This document shows, one piece after another, positions 49,101-61,100 of a DNA stretch of 64,000 nucleotides (position 1 is the stretch's first letter; every line of letters starts with the position of its first letter). The notes beneath the pieces were generated by a model. The model was not told the DNA's origin. It saw nothing but the letters and a program-made list of their open reading frames with translations, and did not search any database. Both the position numbers and the translations under genes were made by a program. Origin of the DNA: Pogona vitticeps (lineage: Eukaryota; Chordata; Lepidosauria; Squamata; Agamidae); NCBI RefSeq assembly GCF_051106095.1, contig NC_135787.1, positions 173,995,001-174,059,000 of the forward strand, written 5' to 3'.

Positions 49101-52100
49101 GAGGAGAGAAGAGTAAGAAAAGCATCATATTAATTCTCAATTAAGAACTTAATTCCTGGAGTCTGTCCTATTATTTTTTTCCCCAAAAATATATCTCCCT
49201 GAGTAGGCCCCAGCCATCTCCCATGTTGTCACTTGGAGATTCACTAGCACTAGTGGCATGACATGTATTTGTCCTCCATATTTTAACACATTTCCCTCTC
49301 TCCATGTCTAGCAGAACAACTCACGCAAAATTAGCATCTACGTGCTGATACCATTTGCATAGGATGTGTAGGGGAGCAATCAAAATTGTGGATGTATTAC
49401 TTGACTTGACTTTCAGGATCACAGTGGAAAAGTAGAGATGGGGAAACTTTTCTTTCAAGTATTTATTTGTCACTATTTGTCTCTACTTGGCTTTCCTCCA
49501 GTGAGCTCAAGATGGCTTACATGGCTTTCTTCTTCTCTTGCTTCACAACAGCTTTGTGAGGTAGATCAGGTTGACAGAGTGTGACTGCCCCGAGGTTGTG
49601 ATTCTGGACTCTCTACGTACCTGGGGGAAAAGCTTTCCTGGGGTTATATTCCTCAATTATATTGGGGGTATAATATAACCCCTGAGTTATATTGTGAGTA
49701 TATAACTCAGGGGTCCATGATCCAATGTTCACCAAACTTTAAGGAGTTGTAGAAAAGTGTCTGAGGAAGTTTCCCTACATGTTTGGTGTTTCTAGGTGGT
49801 TGGGATCCAGTTTTGTAGCCATTTAAAGCAAAAACAGGTCAATTCATCAAAGAATATTCGTATATATACACTGTATGTATATACATACTGTATGTCCCAC
49901 ATTGACCTGCTGGTGAAAATTGGGATGTGTCCCAAAATATTTTGCTGCCTTTTCCCAACACACTAGGACCAGTGCTTTTGATATATTTTGCTGCACCACT
50001 TAGAGACAAACTATAAAAGCAAAATGTGCTGCTTATATACGGCCACCTAGCACTTCAAGCACTCTCTGGGCAGTTTGCAAGTTAATTGTGCAGGCTACAC
50101 ATTGCCCCCTCCCAGTGAGCTGGGTACTCATTTTACTGACCTTGGAAGGATAGAAGGCTGATTCAACTTTGAGCCGGCTACCTGGGCTTGAACCCCAGGT
50201 CGTGAGCACAGTTTTGGCTGCAGTACAGCAGTTTAACCACTGCGCCACGAGGCTCTTGTAAGCTACTAGTATGATATTATTAGATGTTGCATCCTCCTCA
50301 AGTCTGACTTATAACTGAAGCCCATGTTTATGCCACCATGTAGCAAAGTAAACTGATTTGTGAAGTGTGTGAGATGGCAGAAGCAGCTCCTCACACATCC
50401 AGACGGTTTGAGAACTAAGGAATGCCCTCTTCTAATGACAAAGTATATGAAACATATATTTTGGTCCATGGCTGTCAATTTCCAAATTCATTTAATCTCC
50501 TCATGGTGCATCCTGGAGGCAGGTTGCTTCATCTTCCTACCTGAAGGTTAGGTCCAGCTCAGAAAATAGCTTCTTACCAATGTGCTGCTGGTTGTCATTT
50601 GTCCTGGAATACATTACAGTGATGGCATTTTCCTTTCAAGGAAAAATAGCTTTTGGGGCACAAATTTGTACCAGGGCTATAGTGATAGTGAATTGATTAA
50701 CCTCCCCTCCCTTTGTATCTCACCATTCTAATCTCCACCTCTTCCTCCCTTAGCTGTTAGTTTGAAATTAAATCCAAGAACATATGCTTTTACACATTGA
50801 CATATTAGTGCCTGGTTTGGCTCCAGACAATGGAAAACCGAACTGTTTTTTTGGGACTGTGACTTCCAGATTTCTCCAGTCAGCGTAGTCTTTGACCATG
50901 CTGAGAGGAGGTAGCTCCAGAAAGTATCACCCATCATCATCGTCGTCATCATCATCATCATCATCAAAATAAAAATAAAAAGAGTAATGTTTCCAAATTC
51001 TAGTGTTGTCAAGTGTTCTGGTTCAGTGTGAGACAAAAAAAGAGAGAAGATTTTAACTGAACATTAAGAAGAACTTCCTGACAGTTGAAGCCAGCTGATA
51101 AAGGATTGGCTACCTCAGAAGGTGGTGGACTTTCCCTTCACTGAAACCTAGGCTAGGGGTGGTAATCTTGCAGGAATGCTTTAGCTGTAGATTTCCTGCT
51201 TTGCTAGAGGGGAGGATGCAGTGACCTCTTCCAGCTCTACAACTTTATGGTTTTATATGCTGTTAATATCAAATCTTGATTTCTCTCCCACCCCTGCCCT
51301 GGTGGCCTACTTTGAGGGTTTGGGATTTGGTGAAGGGACCGTTCTACAACATTTTGATACTGTATTGTCTTCTCTTTTTTCCAGCTTTGGATGTGAGTGC
51401 AGATCTGACAGAGTTAGGCCGGACTCCAGTGGCTGTGATTTCTGCGGGTGTCAAGTCTATACTTGATATTGGCAGGACGCTGGAATATTTGGTAACTGCA
51501 AAGGAAATGGTAGTGGAGGCTCTTGCTGCTGGAGTTTTTAATTTGCAATATGTTGTGGAATCCAAACAAAAAGTAGGGCATATATTCATCAATAATAATG
51601 TACCTTCCATTTATATTAGGGTTATCATTCATTCCTATGGCGTCCCTATCCCTTTCCTGTACTTGTCACTGGTGGTAGAACAGTGATCATAATTTCCTAT
51701 TCCTCTCTTTCCAAAGAAGATTACTGATTTATTTCTTGGAAATCAATGCAGACACAATACAAAAGGAGAGCAAAAAACCACTGCTATGGTCAACCTGTGA
51801 CAGTCTTGGCCCCATACAAGGAAACTCTCCCAACACACTTGCCACAGAGAGAGTTGCTCTGTGCATGTTACAGAGCAACCTTCCTCCACACTGTTCCCTT
51901 CAGATGTTTTGGACTACAGCTCCCATCAGCTCAGGACAATATAGCCCATGGGGAAGAATCACTGGGAGGAAAGGCTGTGGCCCAGTGACAGAGCACGTGC
52001 TTTGCATATTGGAGGTTGTAGGTTCAGTCTCTTGTATCTGCAGTTAGGGCTAGGAGAGAATCCTTCCTGAAATGTTGTAAAGTCATTGGCAGCATGTGTT

Positions 52101-55100
52101 GCCAGTATTGGATTTGATAGATGGACTGATTCAGGAAAAGGCAGTTTCTGATACTCCTATTGGAGCACTCAGTTGGAAGATAGCTGTGTTGAAGGAGTGA
52201 GGTACTGAGATAATATCTATAGTTTAAAGCAGTGGTTCTTAACCTTGGGTTACTCAGGTGTTTTTGAACTGCAACTCCCAGAAACCCCAGCCAGCACAGC
52301 TGGTGGTGAAGGCTTCTGGGAGTTGCAGTCCAAAAACACCTGAGTAACCCAAGGTTAAGAACCACTGGCTTAAAGCAAAACACACCAGAAAATATACTCA
52401 TCTGGGGTGGAGAGAAAACATGGGATCCATCCTTAGATTAGCTGCTCCATGTCGATCCTGCTTGGCTCACTCTGGAAGCCTTTACTGCTCTTGGATCTGG
52501 ATGAGCCATCTCCTGTAATGCAGTTTCTGCAAAGTTTTAGCCAAGTAAGGTGGACTTTAAGTCAAGTCAAATGGTCTGGGAATATATTTGACCATTTGGG
52601 TGTGGCAGAGCATGGGATCAAACCAACCCATATTTAGTATGATAGGCCAGAGAAGGGATTGTAGCACAGTGATACAGAGTTTGCTGTGGGTGCAGAAAGC
52701 CCTGGGATTAAATCCTAGTATTAACCTCCTGATATCAGCCTAGCATCACCCATCTTCTGGGCGGTGGTTAAGTTTACAGTTTTGCAGTTTCATACGCTCT
52801 GTACAAGGAGACAAGAGTAATGTCATCAAGGCAAGATGGCTTGCTGTCTCACTTGTATCTCAGTGTTGCCTGTTTTCCTTTGTCCTTTCCCGTTTTGCCT
52901 CTGTAGGAAACTCAAGGGGTCTGTGTGGCTACCTTTGGAGAATCCAGAGAGTTTCCAGCCTTCTTTTCCCATCAGAGTGGCTTCCAGGCACCTCATCAGG
53001 TTCAAAATGAGGACGAAGCTGCACAGATGATTGGTGAGCTGTTGGTGGGACAAGGCACTGCTTCTGTGAGAGAAGTTGGAGTGGAGTTTAAGCTGGTGGC
53101 CTTCTCAGTTTCCCTGCCAAAAGCTGAAAGTCCTTTGCATGCATAACTCATAATCTGAAGCTTGTTGAAGTCAACAGCACTTAGGTAAAGGTTCTCCTTG
53201 ATATTTAGTCCAGTCGTGTCCAATTCTAGGGCACGGTGCTCATCCCCGTTTCCAAGCCATAGGGCCAGCGTTTGTCCGAAGACTGTTTCTGTGGTCACGT
53301 GGCCAGCACGACTAGACACAGAACGCCGTTGCCTTCCCACCGTGGTGGTACCTATTTATCTACTCACATTTTTACATGCTTTCGAACTGCTAGGTTGGCA
53401 GGAGCTGGGACAAGCAATGGGAGCTCACTCTGTCACCTGGATTCGATCTTACGACTGCTGGTCTTCTGACCTTGCAGCACAGAGGCTTCTGTGCTTTAAC
53501 CTGCAGCACCACCACGTCCCAGTAATAGCACTTACCTTTGCAATAGCATTTACCTTTGCATTAACGCACATGTTGTTGTTACAGTCTATCTCACCACGTG
53601 ACCCTATGAATTAATGCCCCCGCCCCCGAATGTCCTGTCACTAGCAGCCTTGTTCAGGTCTTGCAGACTAAAGACTGTGGCTTCCTTTATTTACTAATCT
53701 GTTTCATATTTGTTCTTACTCTTTTCCTGTTGCCTTCTATGGCTGAGATTACATGGGCAAGCCAAACCGGACCGATTCGATTTTGCTGTGGTTTCATTCA
53801 CAGCCCAGTTTCTGCTTCTTGTTTGGGTTGGGTCATTATGTGGACACTGTGTGTTATTTCAGTATTTGTATTTCATATATTGAGGGATGTATTTTCTTTG
53901 GTTGTATCATTTCAGATTCCTGGTGCATGATAGCATGTTGAATGTTTCCTTGCCAATAAAGAACCTCTTGTTTATAGAAAGTAAAGGAGTCGGCCTGGCC
54001 ACCTCTGTGGCCTGCTGTTTTTCAGCATGCTGGGAAATTTTTTCATGAGGCTACCAATGAAACTTGCAAATGACTTTGTGCAACCTGAAATTCCATAGTC
54101 CCAACAGAATATTATCACCTGTTTTGCCACTTGAATAAATATCAGACAACAGATCAGCAATGGGTTCTCACTCCCAGCCTCTGGACAACAGCAGCAATAC
54201 AAATGCTGGCATTCCTCCTGAATTAGGCTGCTGAAATTAAGTGATCGAAGTGATAAAATAAGAATGTATGAAGTGATTAGAAATTGACTCTGTTTTGTGC
54301 AACAATGGTTAACATATAAAGAATGAACAATTACTTTCCCCCCTTTTAAAAAAATACAGAACCCAGCAGATTGTTCTTGCATGACTAAATTTAGCTACAG
54401 GCAAGGAGAGACTACAGTCTCTGGAGGTAAAAACTGAAGTGTGTACTTTATTCTAAACCAAATCTTGGTGCATTTCTGCTTTTTCTTTTTAACCTCCTTC
54501 AAGAGCGTGAATATTGCACTTTTCTGTTTACTCTTTCAGGAGGAGCTGGACTCAGACCTAATAAACAAAATATTTTTCTAAAACATAGCTAACAAAAGTG
54601 CAATATTCACATCCTTGAAGAAGGTTGAAAAGACCAAGTTGGAATGCACTCAAGCTTTTGTTTTGGGATAAAGTGCACTACTGTTTTTACATCCTGGGAT
54701 TATAGTCTGTTGTCTACAGCTTTGGTGGATGTTAGAGGTGGGGGTATTCATATATGAATGTCCCCACACAGGTGGAAATAACGGGGGTCCAGCCCCATGG
54801 GGCCAGACTGTCCACTCTCGATTTTGCTGCTGCTGCCGGCTCCACAGAGCCTTCCTATCGCGCCGTTGTCTGCAATCGATTGCCCACTCCTGGCAGGAGG
54901 CAGGATGACAAGCCTCTCCACTAGGTTGCAGAGTGGCTAATCCGTTATTTCCACCTGTGCGGGGATATTCGTATACGAATACCCCCATCTCTAGTGGATG
55001 TACTAACTAGTTCTTTTTTTGCTATTGATTGTTGTCACGATTCCACGTGGCCCCCAATTGTTCACCAACCAAAGAGCTCACGCGACGTGCCCCTCAGCTG

Positions 55101-58100
55101 CCACCAGTTGATTTCATCAACAATACCTATTATTAATGATAGATGTCCAGGCCATATGTCATTTTAAAAGAACCAAATAGAAATTGTTTGTTGATACTGA
55201 TGTTGACAGAATAAGCAATGTTGTTAACTCTTAAACAAACATTCTTCTTTGTCTACCTTCAACCACCATTCTCCTGCCCAAACTCCAAAACTCTCTCAAC
55301 TCTCTAATTCTTAATCTCAAAACCCTCTCTCTAGAACCCTATCTAAACTCTTCCTCCTGCTGCTGAGTCTCTTATACCTCGTGACTCCACCACTCCAGCA
55401 CTCCCATTGGCCTATGCAGATATCATATGAATATTCATGACCTGGGCGAACACCACAATTGTATTTAGCAACAAGATGAGGTAGCAAGGATCTTTTGTCA
55501 GGATTGCGATATACAGTATATAATGTCGGAAGCAATCCACCTCTGCATATCGCTAGAGAATGTGGTCAGAGGTTGCATGCCACACTCAAGTCCAGTTGGT
55601 GAGCACCCACTAAGCAGCAGATTGGCTACTGGGCAATCAGAACGTTAGACTAGATAGCCCTTTGACTTGATCTACTACGGTGTCTCTCAATTTATGTTCT
55701 TCTGTGTTTTCTCAGCCAAGTCATTAATGCTGCAGTTGGGCAGTGGAGTGTTGATTGCAGTGCCATGTCCTAAAGATCAAGCTGCTTCCTGGCAACTTAT
55801 TGAAGAAGCAATAAAACAGGCTTTGAGTGAAGCTCTGTAAGAATCACTTAAGTCTCTCTTTGCTTTTCTAGTAAATGAATTTATACTATGTGTTTATATG
55901 CTTCTGGAGCAGATTGTCTGTTCAGATACTTCTGATTGTTCAGATACTCCAGATCATACTTTGATAGTGGCATTTTTCTTTCAAAGACACTGAGAATTTT
56001 CTTTTAAGATACTATTAGTTTGTAGTGTAGATATGCCCGCGGCCACAAGATAGGATAGCAGGCATGATTATGTGTTATTTAAATAAACCTATGTGACTCG
56101 ATTATCGGTTGTCATCTCCTCTTGCTCTTACTTTTTCAGGGAAAGGGGGATCACAGGAAAAGAGCTAACACCCTTTTTGCTGCAAAGGGTGAATGAGTTA
56201 TCTAGTGGGGAGTCACTGAAAGCCAGTATCCTTTCTTAGAAATACTCTGCGTAAGGCCATTCCTTTCCCAAAGAGCCAGTTCCAACCTGGAACTGAAAAG
56301 AATCCTGAGCTTCTTGTTTGCCGAACTACAAAGATCTGGCTCTCTTTCCAGGAGAGGCCGTGCATCTACCATATGGGGTGAGCCAGATTCTTCATGGGAC
56401 CTGTCCAGATTGGCCAGTGTTGGTGTGAGGTAGGTCAGGCTACAAAAGGTCTGTTGAGGTCAGGGGGAAGAGCAAGGTGTTGTTTAACATATTACTCCCA
56501 TCCAAACAGCAAATGGCCCCTTGTAGCTTTATCTGCTGTCAACTGAGCACTTTCCCTGATAGTCTGAGGAGGTTCAGGGGAAGTGAAATTATTGGTTTTT
56601 CATCACTCCTCTCTCCTCCTGTTGGTGCCATTCCGTTTTCTTCCTCCCCCCTCCCTGCTTCCCTTCCATCATTCCCTTCCCACTTTCTCTCTCACTCTCC
56701 CTCAGAGTCTGGCAGCTGGAAGTTAAGACTGCTATCTCCTGGCTAAACAGTGAGCATGCCAAAAAGAATGCATGCCCTACTGCTGGGCTAAAAAGGTGTG
56801 CAATAGCTCTTCAAGGGGATTGATGGCTCAATCTAAGTGGAAACACATGCAGACACAACCTTTTTTTCCCTATCAAAATGTGCAATCAGTGTGCTATATA
56901 TTATATATATGAGCCAGTATGGACACACCCTTGGTTAGAACCAGAAAACTCTGGCATTCATTCCTTGGTTTGGCTCAGGAGCTATCTGGATTGGGAGCTT
57001 GACAATGGAGTCTTTAGGAGCCAGCATGGGACAGTGGCTAGAAATTTGCATTTGGTTGCTGAAAACCCATATTTGTTTTTTTCCCCCATGGTTCTGGATC
57101 TCAGATCATCTAGCAAGGTGTTCTCCAGGTTTGAAAGTATGGTAATAAAGGAAGGATAACAAATTTTGTGCAGCCATTTTAACACACTATCAAAGTAATC
57201 TCCTGTCCTGCTTTAAAGGGGACGGTTCTCTGTCCAGAGGCATCTGGTTACTTACAAGGCCACAGGTACAGTTAAAGATTAAAGAATGCAAGAAGGGAGA
57301 GCAGGATCTTCACTCTTGGCTGTCAACAGTTAGTGCCTGGAGAGCAGGCTGGGCAGCATGTATATAGGTTATTTGATTTTCCTGCACTGTGGTGAGATGA
57401 ACTGTACCTCTATTTAAATTATAGTAATTCTTTGCAAATTTGTACTTGTATCCATATATAGAATTGACATATGCCTTAGGCAGAATTTCCATGCCTTTTG
57501 ACTTATTTTTTGGAGGGATGAATTTTCATTTTGTACGTGCCTTGTCTTAGTTTAGAGCAGGGGCAGAAAACTTCAGCAAGGCCAAGGGCCATTTTTCGTA
57601 TTCTCTAACTGCTTTGGAGTTGGGCTTTCAGTAGGGCACAACAAAACTAGAAAGCCAAAATGGCTATGTAGCTATTTTTTCTCTTTTTCAATACTTCAGC
57701 TGTTATACAGAATGTAAAACTATTTTTCATTTAATAAATTGTATATCTTTTTCCAGGTATGAAAATTCACCCATATACATAGACACACAATTTTTGTTTT
57801 TATTAAACAAATTCTGCTGGAGGAATGGATTTGATTTTCACAGAATGAATAACATTTTATTAAATAATGTTTTTAAAATTGTATATGAGCAAATGTAAAT
57901 AAAATATTTGCTCATATATAATTTTAAAAACATTATTTAATAAAATATTATTCATTCTGTGGAAATCAATTCCATTCCTCCAGTAGAATTTGTTTAATAA
58001 AAAAACATTCATTAATTTACTTCCTTTATCTATAAATTATTATTCAGATCATTGTACTCATTTCAATAAGACGATACTGAGTGCACATTCTGATTCTCGC

Positions 58101-61100
58101 AGCAACAGTGAATCACAGCTCTGTGGTTCTATGATGGCCAACCAGTCCTAAACTAGAGTCATGTAACAAGAATTTAAAAAAAACTGTCTCTGTGGAAGCT
58201 GATGAACCATGTGGGAGGAAATGAGATTTCCAAAAATGTAGTTCAACTGGGTAAAGGAAAATGAACACTCTGAAAGTTACTTTAAGAAACACAAAGTTAT
58301 TTCTAAACAGATGAAAAGAAAACAGTCCTACCTTCAATTGAAAAAAAATTCTACCATTGACTTGCAAATTATTGCTTATTTTTAGTGATGATATTTTTAA
58401 GTTTAATGCAAATGTTTCCTGAAAACAATTTAGGGGCCCTACGTGGTCCACCAGCCACACTTTCCCCACTGCTGGAGTCGAGGATAGCTTTGCCTTACTT
58501 TCTTCTGTGCACTCTCAGTCGGGTTCTGGGATATTGTACTGTATTTTCCTTTCCTTTCAAAAACTTCCATCAGACATTGCCTTGATCAAGAACAATGCCA
58601 GAGTGGGCAGTCGCATAGCTGTGGCCTTGAATAGGATCCAGAGAGCCCAGGAAGGGAGAGATGGCTCCCTTCGGAATGAAATTAGACCTCCCGCACCCAG
58701 ACTGGTGAGTGCTTTGTGCTGTTCAAGTCCTTTGGTGTTCTCCTTGCCTCTAATTGGGTGGTTTCAAGACAGAAACCACATCACATCTCAAGCAAACCTA
58801 TTTACAGGAGGACTGTGGTATCCATGGGGAATCGGTTCCAAGGCTGATCTGTTCAGCTATTCTTTGGCACCTCTAACAGCCACTTGCTATTTAACATTTT
58901 CCTTAAATGGCTGCTGTCTCCGTATCAGGAAAACAAGAAGATGTGCACAAACTGTGCGTACAAATGCAGCATCTATTTCTTCATATTTATGCTTGTTTGA
59001 AAACCACTGTCAATGTTGTGTCAGTCAAGAAGATTGATAGAACTGGTATATCTTGGCTAAGCACTTCAGGATAGTAACTTATTTGTGAAGAAGGTCCAGT
59101 GTCGTTCAACCAAAGGGCCTCTCAGACACACCAAGTCAATTTGATCTCTTCTATTAAATCTTTCCTTGTATTTCTTGAGACCTTCAGACTCCACATATGG
59201 CCATTTTCTGGGGCTTAAGCCTTTCTGGACCAGTGGGGTAAAGATACGGCTTATGGGCAACTGTAAAGTACAAATTGTCTGGCCCACTCTGTTGGGAAAA
59301 GTTACTTTTTCAGAAACTATACCTCCCAAAGTCCACCAAGCCAACATGGCTGCTGTCCGTACTAGCTGGGTTATGATAGGTATTTTATTCTATAAAAAGA
59401 ACTTTTCCAAGCCCCGTGGGAGATACGGAGTAGCCACGTGCTCTGCAACCCTGTTATTCAGCAACCTGGAGCAAACACTTTGTTGACTTAATGTTCAATA
59501 GAAAAGGCTGGGGGGAGTAAAAGGAGTTCCATGTTGTCTCGTTACACTATTTTCTGTTTTACTTTCAGGTGGTCATTGGTGGCATCAATGTTGACATCAT
59601 AGCCAAGGCAAAAAATGCAGCAATAGAGGTAATAGCATCTAGTGATTTTTAAAAAAATAAAATTAAAATTATATTAAAAACTATATAAAGGGAAACACTT
59701 CTACATTGCATAACGTTAATTCCACTAACACTAAATTACATTTCTTATCAATACTTTATTCCACCCGTGCCATCATCACCTTTGGGGCTAAGTTCACTTT
59801 TTAGTTTTCCTTACAGTTCATCCTGCCCCATTTCTGTCCAGAAACTCATTGGTTCTTCACTCGGTGTATACCCTCTCCCTTTCTGAAATGTATGTTCCAG
59901 AAATAAATTCCATATTTCTTTAAAAGCATCTAGTGATATGTAGGCCATGTTATCCTTACTCTAGCTGGTCTCTGACAAGGGTGGGGAAAGTTGCATCAGT
60001 TCTAACCACAACCAGTGTAGCCAGTGGTTACATCATGATGGGATTGAAGTAGTCCAGTGTTATCAAAAGGGAAACACAGTTCCCATCACAGGCGTGTTGC
60101 ATCAAAACTTGCTGGATGGAAGGCTGGAGGTAAGCCGCTTAACCATTGAACTAGGAAGAGGGTTGTTTCGTTTGGACCTAAAGATTGCGGGATTCTGGGA
60201 GCTATAGTCCAAAGTAACTTAGGGGTCAAGAGAACCGGGCACTCAGAAGGGCAGATATTACTATAGAAATCTGAGCTCTTAGTAGAAGTGCTGCAGCTCC
60301 ATTTGGGGTACAGCTATAACTTTCTTCTGGCTCAAGCTGAGGGAACAGCCAGGAGATTTGGGGTAGTTTAATGGGCTCAGCGCTAAGTGACTTGACTGTC
60401 AGTTGCAAAGCCCTCAGCACTAAATTCTTTACACTGATTGTGTTGACACGTGTGCCAGTCACAAACCACCTCTCCTCTTTCTCGGGAATATTTTTAGAAT
60501 TATGCCCAGAACAAACATAGGTTTGAGCAGATGACCCCTGTAAATTGTTTTAAATGAGAACTGTGTGCATCTTGCTCGAACGGTGATTCCCAACGTTGGG
60601 TAGCTTATGTGTTCTTGGACTGCAACCCTCAGAAACCCTGGCCGGCACACCTGGTGGAGAAGGCTTCTGGGAGTTGCAGTTCAAGAACACGTAGGTTACC
60701 CAGGGTTGGGAACCATGGTGCTACAGCAATAAGAAGAAATAAGAGGAGGACAGAAAGAGATACTCTATGCACTTGATGCAATGACTTATCTTGTGTAATT
60801 TAGAAGCAAAGGAAGGGGAAAGTAGAATTCCCTGTACAATAGAAAAGCCGACTCATACTATGCTTCCAGATCCATCTATATGTGCGCTGAGAGTACCTTA
60901 GTATGTGCTTAAAGGAGAAGACGCTTATTTTTTTGAGGTGAGCAAACAATAATCTATGAGCTCCAGATGCTGCGAGGGACATCTTTGCAAGTCCCCTGCC
61001 ACTGCAGAGGCTACCTGATGCCCATGAAGACAAAAAAAGTTTTAAAATGGGGACAAAAATATTGCTATTTCCGCTCCCATGGGTCTTCAAGGAGTGACAT

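Larger units (their letters stand above)
49113..51384 (+). other. Pseudouridine gene intron 4
   Basis: It contains a degraded repeat (49445-49605), a small inverted repeat (49655-49705), a tRNA SINE on the minus strand (50040-50253), a CAT microsatellite (50936-50966) and a CR1 3' end (51050-51255). No exon is apparent. Confidence 0.6.
51492..52906 (+). other. Pseudouridine gene intron 5
   Basis: It contains two tRNA SINEs (51958-52145 and 52655-52790) and a palindromic hAT element (52230-52367). No exon was seen. Confidence 0.6.
53034..55715 (+). other. Pseudouridine gene intron 6
   Basis: This repeat-rich intron holds a SINE (53185-53520), a palindrome (54463-54652), an hAT element with perfect TSD (54733-54993), a solo LTR (55033-55457) and a CR1/L3-type 3' end (55590-55705) running into the acceptor. 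The stretch 53600-54420 is unassigned. Confidence 0.6.
56226..58573 (+). other. Pseudouridine gene intron 8
   Basis: It contains a probable hAT element (57557-58478) with a large palindrome inside (57795-58006). The stretch 56230-57550 holds no recognised feature apart from a weak tRNA-SINE-like start at 57021 (ggagccagcatgggacagtgg). Confidence 0.55.
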
